Position numbers and translations under genes: made by a program. Of a stretch of DNA of 64,000 nt, positions 54,940 to 64,000 are shown one piece after another; position 1 is the first letter of the stretch, and each line of letters starts with the position of its first letter. This DNA is from Diphasiastrum complanatum (lineage: Eukaryota; Streptophyta; Lycopodiopsida; Lycopodiales; Lycopodiaceae). Below the pieces are notes generated by a model. That model did not search any database, was not told where the DNA came from, and was given only the letters and a program-made list of their open reading frames with translations. The stretch spans positions 59,142,143 to 59,206,142 of the forward strand of contig CM055097.1 of NCBI GenBank assembly GCA_029204225.1, written 5' to 3'.

Positions 54940-55705
54940 ATTCCTTCTCCCTAAACTTAAATTTTTCCTTGTAGGAAAAAATTTGGAAAATTCTTTTGGA
55001 GATCAGCCTCCTTTTCTCAGGTTTCCTGCTCTTCTGATATGCCCCTCCACCTGACTAAAAATTCTCGAAGCACTCTACTCCGTAGAGCCCTCTGTCGGCT
55101 ATTAACAATCGCCTCGGGTTCAGGTGGTCCACTCGCAGAATCATCACGAAGAAGTTCTACTAGATCTTCCACAGGGAGCAGGGTCTCCCCAACACCCAAC
55201 GAGGGTTTCAACTTACTAACGTGGAAAACAGGATGAATTACATCGTTAGTTGGAAGCTCTAGTTTGTATGCAACCTTGTTTATTAATTGGATAACCTTAA
55301 AAGGACCGCAATACCTAGGCGCCAACTTTGCACACTTACCAGTTTTCAAGCCCCTAGAGTGACTAGGGACTCTCAAAAACACCTAGTCGTTGACCATGAA
55401 TACCTTGTACTTCCGAGATAGATCAACATAGTGCCTTGCCAACTTCTGGTGTAATTAGTTTCATCGCCCATGTGGTTGGATCATCCTTTACAGCCTGCTC
55501 CCTATTTTCAAAGGTGAGTTTTCTGGTTTTCCAGTTGTGAACCACTTGCGCAGTCCTCAACCACAGTCTTCCTAGTAAAACATGGTAGGTAGATGGGGAC
55601 TCTGATATGTCCATCACCACAAAAGTGATCACAAACTGCATTCCCGTTATCTTCACAGGGATGTCGTCAACTATACTTTTTGGTTTTACACAAGATTGTC
55701 CAAGG
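54940..55705 (-). mobile_element. Chromovirus remnant: protease joined to integrase tail and chromodomain
   Basis: Protease part 55705-55445 (VKITGMQFVITFVVMDISES, YHVLLGRLWLRTAQVVHNW), then directly the integrase end from about 55440 ([62 protein letters not shown]) and a chromodomain ([18 protein letters not shown]) in which the next Trp codon is TGA. RT, RNase H and the integrase core are deleted. After the coding end comes a purine run (gggagaaggaa) and TGTTATATAC at 54940, the start of its 3' LTR. The protease is interrupted at 55706 by the copia LTR. Confidence 0.85.
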
Positions 55706-56957
55706 TGTTGGATTATTCTCCTTCTTACCAATTGACTAATCGGTTTTAATCTTCATCCATTGTTTATCCAGTTCTGCGAATTTTTCTGTTCTTTTACAGT
55801 CTGCAGTATTACAGTGTTTTCACACAATCTGTAGAATTACATAGAGTTTTACCACAGTGTCGCATTTAATTTTTCTCTCACTTTGGCTTTCTCACATGTC
55901 AGAAAATACACGGAGTTTTACCTTAGTGTCGCTTCGGTTTCTCATTTTTGTGAAGCTGTCGCCTGTCAAGAATCTCGTGTAAAAATGCAGTGTCGCTTTT
56001 CCATTTTTTTCATCTGTCAGGATTTGCAAGCAAATATGCAGAGTCGCATTTTTCACTTGACAAAATGTCGCATTTTTTGCTTTCTCCAAAGAGATTCAAA
56101 AGTTAAGGAAATGATTCTGGAAAAGTGTAGGGGCAACCCTAAATCAGTTTTTAAGACACTCTCACGTTTTTCGCAAAATCTCAATACTGTCGCCTTTTTG
56201 CGACAGTGTCACTTGTGGCTGTTTTAGTTTATTTTTGCAGAAGTGATAGTTTGGTTCATTTATGCAGACAGAACGTTTATGGCCAATTTCACCACTTATC
56301 AGCAATCAATGACAAGGAACCGGATGGATGCCAGCGGATAGCAGCCAACTGGCAATCGCAATTGATGACCTGATTTCTTAGTATAAATAGCCGATTATAT
56401 TCATACAGTTTTAATGTAAGCAGTTTAATATCATCAAGTATTGCAAGTTAGCTCTCTATGAAGCTTTTAAGCTTGAACTCTCTTGAGCATTCTAGCTTAG
56501 TTTTAGAATTATATTTTAGAGTTGCTATTGCGCTATTGCTTATCAACATAGTTGCTTGTTATCAGACTTATCCTCAGTTACTCAGAGACAGCTTAGAGTG
56601 CACGGTTTCTATCCGCTAATGTTTTGCGCTCATCAGCATCTGATTTTGTTTTTCTAAATCAATACCTATCTTTTATTACGTTCAGTATATGTCAGAATGC
56701 ATGCATCTCTGTATTTCCTTTGTAAATGATAAATTTTTTAAGAATTTAATACTTCATGTTTGGCTATGTAATTACTTAGTATCTAGTGATTTCAAATTTA
56801 GTTGCTAAAGATTGAACGTGATTCCCATCACTACTGCTTTGTTCAATTTTTGATAGCGTAGTCATGCACTGGAAGTAGGAAGTTTTTGCTATGATTATCT
56901 AACCTATTTCTGACATAGTATCAAAGCTATTTCACTACTCTTTATCTGATTCCTTCA
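55706..56957 (+). repeat. Copia 5' LTR, 1252 bp
   Basis: Starts TGTTGGATTATTCTCC and ends ...TTCCTTCA directly before the primer site. TATA box TATAAATAG at 56382-56390. The part before it (U3) holds a cluster of TGTCGC hexamers and the perfect hairpin ctgtcgcctttttgcgacag at 56187-56206. Confidence 0.88.
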
Positions 56958-56970
56958 TGGTATCAGAGAG
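56958..56970 (+). promoter_or_regulatory. Primer binding site of the copia element
   Basis: TGGTATCAGAGAG, matching the tRNA-iMet type for the first 11 bases, immediately next to the LTR end. Confidence 0.8.
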
Positions 56971-57120
56971 AAAGCTCTAATACTTGATATCTTTCGCAAT
57001 ATCAAATTGATATCAAACTCTTTAGTTCTTTCCAATCTTTCAGTATTAGAGAATTGGTCCCCTATTGTTGGGATTACTACATTCTAGGGTCATCGATACA
57101 ATCGACAGACTAAGTTTCAG

Positions 57121-58400
57121 ATGGACGGCCTTATTGTAAACAAGCTGAATGGATCCCATTATCATTTGTGGAAATTTAAGATGAAGACCATGCTAATGAA
57201 TTATGGAATGTTGTTACAGGTACAGAAGTAAAACCTGAAGACGACGACTCAAAGTGGAAATCGAAGGACAGTAAAGCTTTCGCGCTTATTATCCTCAATA
57301 TATCAGATACACAGATTGGACACATAGTTGAAGCTAAAATGTCAAAAGGCATTTGGGACAATCTGAACTCACTATATGACGTGAGGGACGTAACTACCAA
57401 GTTACATCTACGAAGGAAATTCTTCACATTCAAGATGTTTGTTGGTGATTCTCTTCAGAATCACATTAACCAGTTTAAGAAATGTTATCTTTCGAATTAG
57501 ACATGACTGATCTGGGCGAAGCTCATTTCTGCCTTGGTATACAGATCCCCAGAGACAAAAACTAGAAGTTGATCTACATCACACAACATAGGTACATCTA
57601 CAACATCTTAGTCAGATATAATCTGATCAATTGCAAAGTAACTCTCTCGCCAATGGAATCAGGACTCAAATTGTCAAAGGACCAGTGTCCCCAAACAATT
57701 CACGAGAAACGACAAATGTGTGAGTATCCTTACCATTCTATTATAGGATCTCTTATGTACGCCATGATCTGTACCAGACCAGACATTGCTTTTGTAGTCA
57801 TCTCTCTCAGTCAGTTTATGGTGTAACACATTGGAAGGCTCTTATGAGAGTCATGAGATATCTTCGAGCTACTATGGACTTTTGCATTTGTTATGGAGTA
57901 GTCGACAATGACAAACTCAATTTCCTCAGTGGTTACACAGGTGCGAGTTCAGCAGGAGATGTAGACACTCGTAAATCTACTTTCGGATTTACATTTTTTT
58001 TCTCAACAATGGTCCAATTTCCTGGAACAGTCACAAGCAATCTTCAATAGCTCTATCTTCCACTGAATTAGAGTATACCGCAGCCTCTAAAGCTACAAAG
58101 GAAGCAATTTGGTTGAGGAACTTACTTTCAGATATCGGTCTGAATCAATATACTCCGACGACATTATTTTGTGATAATCAAAGTGCCATCGCTTTATTAG
58201 CCAACCCTAGATTTCATTCCAGGAGTAAGCACATTGAACTGAAGTATCATTTTGTCTAAAGCAAAGTTTTCAATGAAGAGGTCAGATTGCAGTACTGTAG
58301 AACACAAGATATAACAACTAATATTTTTACCAAAGCATTAAGTTTGGATCCACACAGAAGATTCTGTGTAGAACTAAGTTTGAAGGTCAAGACATTCAAG
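57121..58400 (+). pseudogene. Copia gag fragment fused to RT end and RNase H
   Basis: Gag pieces are MDGLIVNKLNGSHYHLWKFK, FALIILNISDTQIGHI and QNHINQFKK. The joint near 57477-57485 leads into MTDLGEAHFCLGIQI, then GSLMYAMICTRPDIAFVVIS, MRVMRYLRATMDFCICYG and GDVDTRKSTFGFTFF. RNase H remnants follow to about 58390. Numerous stops are present. Confidence 0.88.
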
Positions 58401-58419
58401 GATTTAGATTAAGAGGGAG

Positions 58420-59426
58420 TGTTAAATTATTCTCCTTCTTACCAATCGACTAATCGGTTTTAATCTTCATCCGTTGTTTATCCAGTTCTGCGAATTTTTT
58501 CATTCTTTTACAGTCTGCAGTTTTACAAGTGTTTTCACACAATCTGCAGAATTACACAGAGTTTTACCACATTGTCGCATTTCATTTTTTTCTCACTTCA
58601 ACTTTCTCACTTGTCAGGAAATACACAGAGTTTTACCTTAGTGTCTCTTTAGTTTCTCATTTTTGCGAAGTTGTCGCCTGTCAGGAATCTCGTATAAAAA
58701 TGCCATGTCGCTTTTCACATTTTTTCGTCTGTCAGGATTTGCAGGCAAATATGTAGAGTCGCATTTTTCACTTGACAAAATGTTGCACTTTTCGCTTTCT
58801 CCAAAGAGCCTCAAAAGTTAAAAATTAATGACTCTAGCAAAGTGTAGGACAACCCTAAATCAATTTTTAAGGCACTGTCACGTTTTTCGCAAAATCTCGA
58901 TACTGTCGCCTTTTTGCGACAGTGTAGCCTGTGGCTGTTTTAGTTCATTTTTGCAGAAGTGACAGTTTGGTTCATTTATGTAGACAAAACGTTTACGACC
59001 AATTTCACCGCTTATCGGCAATCAATGACAAGGAACCGAATGGATGCCAGCGCATAGCAGCCAACTGGCAATCGCAATTGACAACCTAATTTCTTAGTAT
59101 AAATAGCCGATCATATTCATACAGTTTTAATGTAAGTAGTTTAATATCATCAAGTACTGCAAGTTAGCTCTCTATCAAGCTTTTAAACTTGAACTCTCTT
59201 GAGCATTCTAGCTCAGTTTTAGAATTATATTTTAGAGTTGCTATTGCGCTATTGCTTATCAACATAGTTACTTGTTATCAGACTTATCCTCAGTTACTCA
59301 GAGACAACTTAGAGTGCGCGGTTTCTATCTGCTAATGTTTTGCACTCATCAGCATCTGATTTTGTTTTTTTTGAATCAATACCCATCTTTTATTGCGTTC
59401 AGTATATGTCAGAATGCATGCATCTT
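58420..59426 (+). repeat. Copia 3' LTR, truncated
   Basis: Parallel to 55706-56712 with scattered substitutions, starting TGTTAAATTATTCTCC after the polypurine tract aagagggag. It ends at about 59426 ('gaatgcatgcatcttt'), where the 5' LTR goes on for about 250 more bases. TATA box at 59098-59106, hairpin at 58903-58922. Confidence 0.88.
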
Positions 59427-60347
59427 TGTTCATGAACACTTTTTTGATCTGATCTTCACCAATAATTTGTACTAACTCTCATAGACTTCATCACTAATGT
59501 AAAGTGACATTCTAAAGCCAATGGAGTGTTCTACGAGAGTTACTTTTGGAAGGATTTTTTGGATCTTCTAATTTCATTGACTTTTCAACACTTAAATCCA
59601 ATTTTATGCTCACTAGAATCAAACTAATTCTCGCAAGATTTTCTCTGTCCTTGTCTCACTAAGATGGAACTCCAGATTTCTCTGCGAGGGTTCTTGGACA
59701 CTGGAATTGAAAATTTTAGTGTCTGCGAGGGTTCTGATGGATTTTCTCTTCTTTTTTTCATTGAGAACCTTCGTATTAGCACTTATACTAGGAACTAACC
59801 CTCGCAAGCTTCTCTGTGCCCTGGTCCCATAGAGATGGAACTTCAGAGGGCTCTGCGAGAGTTCTTATGAATATCTGCATTTTTTTTGGTTTTTTACAAG
59901 GGTTTTTTTTTTGAATTTTTTTGGTTTTTTTTTGGTTTTTTGGTTTTTTTTTTTTCTTTCTGATTTTTGCAATTTGCTTGGAACTAACTCTCGCAGGCTT
60001 CTATGCAGGTATGGGACAGTACCTTGGAGCTGCTGTTAGTCGTGTGAGGGTTAACTCTCACTAGTTTTGGAGAAAACAAAATCTGATGGAGATTTTGGCT
60101 ATTTTTTCCCTCCAAAATGCAGATTGGTGTGTTTTTTTGGATTCTTTTTCAAGTTTTGGTTGGATGTCAAGCCCTTAGAGGCTGTTCAGGGCCTCTTCTA
60201 CCCTCTAACACCTCCTCCGCTAGCTGGGAACAGTCCAAACACAGCAAAATACAGAAAACTAACTATCTCTACCCCAAAAATCCACCTAAAATACTAAAAA
60301 GCAAACAAAAACTAAAAAGGCAGCTATACTAGTTAGAGAGAACCTAT
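59427..60347 (-). mobile_element. Leader of a minus-strand gypsy-type element, with hairpin repeats
   Basis: Lies between the primer site at 60348-60364 and the copia LTR. No coding part was seen. About 59620-60060 contains three related blocks of about 170-190 bp, each with CTCGCA and TGCGAG arms facing each other. A T-rich tract lies at 59880-59960. Confidence 0.5.
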
Positions 60348-60364
60348 CCCCAGCAATGGCGCCA
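60348..60364 (-). promoter_or_regulatory. Primer binding site of the gypsy-type element
   Basis: Minus strand TGGCGCCATTGCTGGGG, close to the TGGCGCCGTTGCCGGGG site used by many plant gypsy elements. It lies one base from the LTR. Confidence 0.78.
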
Positions 60365-60365
60365 C

Positions 60366-61190
60366 TGTAGGGATATAGGTATGGTCCGTGAGCAGCCCTT
60401 CCGCCTGTTCAGAAAGGGTTAGATCGCTAGGATAGGCACCTAACTATGCAAAGATGCTACTTTTAGTTACTTCACTACTTTCTTCCTTAACTCTACTCAC
60501 CACTAACACTACCCCCACTAACTCTACTCCACTAAACTAGCATTCCACATGATTTGGGTGAAAGGGAAGAGAAGAATAGAAGAGATAGAGAGGAGAAGAG
60601 AGAAAGAGAGAGATAGAGTGGAGAGGGAGGTTAGCTCAAAAGCTCAAGATGCATGCTAATGGAGAAACCATAACTATTAAAACAACAACATAAAAATGGA
60701 AAGCAAATAGAATCACACAACAAAAGCATTAGCATGAGTGCTTAGCAAATGAGGATGCTTGGCTCTCCAATTTGGTAGAGTCTCCTCCTTCTCATTAAGC
60801 ATGAAAATAGAGTACATGAGGAGCCTTTTTATAAATGGGAAAGGCCCTTGCCCCAAAATACTATTGGCTAATATGTACACTAATCCTATCCATTCATCTT
60901 AGGCCCAACTCAATCCAAGGGTCCTAAAAAAGTACATTGGATATCACAAGATTCATGTGAGTCCCAAATTGGACCCAACTCAAAAAAAGTCTAACACTAA
61001 GTTCTAAACTTGACTTTGTGGCCTCTAGTTTTATTTTAACTACAAAAAGGCCCAAGTCTATTATTCTATTTACAACTTAACTTGCGTGCTCATTGGGCCA
61101 TGGGCTTATACGCGCAGGATGCCATGCCCTCGCAACATATTTTATTAATCGATATTATTTATTTACAATATGCTGGGAATACCCCCAACA
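60366..61190 (-). repeat. LTR of a gypsy-type element, 825 bp
   Basis: On the minus strand it starts TGTTGGGGGTATTCCC and ends CCTATATCCCTACA, directly before the primer site. A TATA-like ATTTATAAAAAG lies in minus orientation near 60826-60838. No second LTR is in the window. Confidence 0.75.
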
Positions 61191-61215
61191 CCTGAACCAA
61201 GGAGGGCGTTAGGAT

Positions 61216-61791
61216 ATGTACCTCTTTGCGCCAATTACATGTAACCGCAGAATGGCCTCAACCGCGACTAATACGGATATGGTAGTTCAGAGGATAGAGG
61301 TAGAATCAGAAATAGTAGAAAACAAGGACCACGATTGGCCTGATTTAGAGTTAGAAGTAAACAAAGTTACTACTAGAAGTAGGAATGATGTACCTACACT
61401 TCGCGAAAAGAAGAAAAGTAAAAAAGCGAAAAAAATGAAGTGTGCGAACAATGCGAAAAACGTGACAAATAAAAGACAGAATGTAGAGAAGACCACAGAG
61501 AATCCTAATGCGAAGGATCCTGACTATGATCAATCTGATGAGAAGTATTATGACGTCGACATCTCTTCAGAAGCCAAAAACCTTCTTGAAGAAGAAATTC
61601 AAAAAATTAAGAAGGTCACATTCGCAGATCCAATAATAAGTATGGAATCACCTAGAGAGCCATCACCACCAAAACGTCGTTCTTATGAAATAGTAGCAGA
61701 TTTTGTTTCTAGAATGCCAAATATAACATTCCACCAATTGTTAGAAGATAATCAATATTATAAGAAAGAAATTAAGCAGTTTCTTACATAA
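61216..61791 (+). pseudogene. Lysine-rich gag/protease linker of a gypsy-like element
   Basis: 191 codons open (or 180 from the ATG at 61252, MASTATNTDMVVQRIEVESE). A strongly basic block (REKKKSKKAKKMKCANNAKN) is followed by an acidic region, VTFADPIISMESPREPSPPK, and MPNITFHQLLEDNQYYKKEI. The ending corresponds in position and pattern to the helix just before the retropepsin in many gypsy polyproteins (form: I T .. Q L L E . . P . . R K E). The stretch behind it (to about 62250) is stop-ridden and no DSG motif was found. Host origin cannot be excluded. Confidence 0.5.
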
Positions 61792-64000
61792 GAAGAAACA
61801 TAGGAAAGCGTTGCAAAACTTATTTGGTTTACAATACGACACACAAAGAGTAGTGTACAAAGATGAATGGTGGTAAGAAATATGATAAGAAAAATGTTTC
61901 ATTTATACCTATAGCAGGATAAAGTAAACTACCTTACTAGTTCCGCCTGTTCTCCAAAGTAAGCATGCCTAGATAACTAAGGCTATAAACATGACGATTT
62001 TTCAGTTATTCCCTTTAATAAAGGCTGAAACCGATTACACAAGTATTGATAACCTAGGTGCCCTTAATGCACATGGATTTGTGTGAGGGATCGCTGCACT
62101 CGTAGAGATTGGTATGGCATGGATTTTCCCTAATCCTATTGCAAGTGTTAGGGTAAAATACTTGGCCAAATATAACGTTACACAGGTTTTGTTTTATAGT
62201 TTTTTAAGACACGATTGGTATTAAAAATTAATGAAACAGAGCGGTAGTTGGTGGACTCTTGGAAAGCATGGATATGCTCAAGAGTTTCGATAATGGTACC
62301 TTACCTATGATAGGTTTAGGTTTTGATATGGCATGAATTTTCCCCATATCTGAGTACCAATCCACACTATCTCTTGTTTACAAATTGCAACTGATCTAAC
62401 ATAGTTATTTTTCAAATACATATGCTTTAATTCTAGAAATTGATATGGATCAGTACCATAAAACTAATCAGAATGGCGGAATGCCCTGATACGATAATGA
62501 TATGGGCTGGCCTATCGCTATTAATCATGTTAAATAGGAAAGATTGGACTACATTTTTACATCAAATATTTTGAGTTGTTAAGTTGCTAAACTTATTTTG
62601 TGCATGGATAACAACTGATATTCAACGTTGACACCTATCTTTCTCACTATGCTAACTTGTGCGGTTTTGTGTGGTGGGATGGTGGCAGTACCAGTTGGAT
62701 GTCTTGAAATACATTTTGCTTTACGGTGTTTTTTTTTTTTAAGTACTATATGCTTTCAGCTATGTTTTACCTTGTTGGTTTATGAATAAAAGTTTCAAAA
62801 GGTTTGGTCTTGCTTTGGCAAGAGGAGCTATGTTTCGTTAATCTCTCTCTCTCCCCTCCCAAAAAGAAGAAGAAGAAGAAGAAGAGGAAAGACACATAAT
62901 AAGTTCAACACAACTGGATAAAAGCAAATTGTCCAGAAACAACAAAAATTACTTGGCACATGTTAAAGGGAACAAATATTGCAAGTCTAGATACATCACT
63001 CACAAACGCTTGTAGATGGGATACTATAATCCATGCATGAAAGATGAGCAAGAGATAACATGATCGCAAACTTAATCGACTCTTTGCAAAATCAGCCAAT
63101 GTTAGATGGTCCTTCTAGGTAGTTGGTGAATAGGTACTAGCCATGTTTGAGGGATGTTATATCTAGTGCAATCATGTCGATGACCCCATCACCTTCTCAG
63201 GCTCTTTCCACTTGTGTTGTTTTGGCCCTTGAAAAAGAGGATGCGGGTATGGAAGGATCTTGATGTTGAAAAGACTTTCTGGCATTTGTATCCCAACTAT
63301 CACAATTTGCCATTGTTGGTTGCTACATGTACATGCCCAATTTCTACATGAAAAGAAAAAAAATCATAACTTCAACAAGTTTCTTGCTTTTGCCACATCT
63401 CATAGTTGGATTTTTGGTCCCACAAGCACATTTGCTTTCCCAATAGGAATCAACCAAAGCAGAGCTAAAAAGAACTAGCATTCTTTGAGGACGGTCTATG
63501 CATCTTTGATAAAAAAATTAGTCTCAAGATATATTATATGATGTTGACTTCAAAAGAGCCAACACTTTTTTGTAATATGTAGGAAATTTAAAATGAAGCA
63601 CAATAGTTAGAGGATTTAAGCCTTTATTTTTCTTTATTTTTCTAATATGTATGATTCAATGGTCTCAGAAAACTTTTGGTATTGTCATATATTTAGTGAA
63701 GTCCACAGTTTGCACAAAGGCTACATCTTTATTGTTATAATTATAGCTTGCACATAAAGGGAGCTAAAGGCTACTTGTCAACATTGTTACAAATTGACAT
63801 TGCAATCTCACCATAAGAATCCTTTCTTAGATTGGGTGAAAAGGTAAGCCCCATGAAATTTAGCGAGCATTTGAGAATTCGAAGGTTCTAAAGCTACATA
63901 TAGATAGATTCAGAGCCAAACTCATTTGATTTTACTCGTTAACTTAGCCTAAAATGTTTATTGACAAACTTCAGCATCTGAAGAATTTTAATCGTCAATA
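61792..64000. other. AT-rich sequence without recognised genes
   Basis: 61792-62250 may be the decayed protease region of the preceding frame. A poly-T run lies at 62731-62742, and a (CT)n tract with (AAG)n at 62843-62888. The latter resembles a LINE tail superficially, but the 3'-end motif is lacking. Nothing else was recognised. Confidence 0.45.
62843..62888. repeat. Microsatellites (CT)n and (AAG)n
   Basis: Short TCTCTCTCTC run, then CCCCTCCC and about seven AAG units. Confidence 0.85.

Larger units (their letters stand above)
55706..59426 (+). mobile_element. Internally deleted Ty1/copia element with both LTRs
   Basis: 5' LTR 55706-56957, primer site 56958-56970, gag start at 57121, a deletion joint near 57480, end of RT and RNase H to about 58390, polypurine tract 58411-58419, 3' LTR from 58420. 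About 3 kb of protease, integrase and RT is missing between QNHINQFK of gag and DMTDLGEAHFCLG of RT. It inserted into the protease of the minus-strand chromovirus. It could only move with proteins supplied by a relative. Confidence 0.9.

Noticed and set aside
62820-62888. LINE tail (CT)n(AAG)n
   Set aside because: The LINE 3'-end motif and hairpin are not present in front of it.

Overview
The window is nuclear DNA of a land plant with a large, repeat-rich genome. The evidence is two spliced plant-type genes with GT-AG introns of up to about 9.8 kb, Ty3/gypsy, Ty1/copia and LINE copies in every degree of decay, a tRNA-derived SINE, and tRNA-iMet-type primer binding sites. The species cannot be told from the sequence. 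No organellar, bacterial or CRISPR feature was seen.

Host genes. (1) The last two coding exons of an M17 leucyl aminopeptidase lie on the + strand at 6357-6544 and 13316-13456; the 5' part is outside the window. Its last intron (6.8 kb) holds two LINE copies on the same strand. (2) A complete COG0523/CobW GTPase gene of the ZNG1 (CBWD) zinc-chaperone type lies on the - strand from 38774 to 21765. It has nine exons that join without a frame error into 401 codons. Its 9.8-kb first intron and 3.1-kb sixth intron are filled with transposable elements. The two genes converge and are separated by about 8 kb that holds a gypsy fragment and a SINE.

Mobile DNA by region. 1-4382: decayed LTR element (-) with primer site and LTR. 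7414-12640: LINE copies A and B (+). 16062-17110: gypsy RNase H/integrase fragment. 19204-19410: SINE. 22690-25330: LINE C (+, antisense inside the GTPase gene). 29446-31660: LINE D, which has an open ORF1 but no ORF2, and the 3' end of LINE E. 31751-32616: spliced BED zinc-finger/DUF659 gene fragment. 32612-36810: chromovirus (-) with a mosaic integrase. 36811-38180: gypsy remnants (+). 40650-44900: second, inverted member of the 1-4382 element type. 45008-48525: copia (-). 48580-50260: Athila/Tat-like gypsy (+). 50458-51445: two 25-bp minisatellites. 51450-52980: unrecognised gag-like ORFs. 53430-55705: gypsy pieces and an LTR (-). 55706-59426: internally deleted copia with both LTRs (+). 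59427-61190: gypsy leader and LTR (-). 61216-61791: lysine-rich gag/protease linker. 62050-64000: nothing recognisable.

The most unusual signal is the LINE family. Its ORF1 is laid out like the coiled-coil plus RRM/C-terminal-domain ORF1 of animal and algal L1, not the CCHC type usual in plant L1. Its 3' UTR ends in a short hairpin followed by TTTC, TTC or TC microsatellites instead of poly(A). One member keeps only ORF1, a plant counterpart in layout of the mammalian half-L1 (HAL1).
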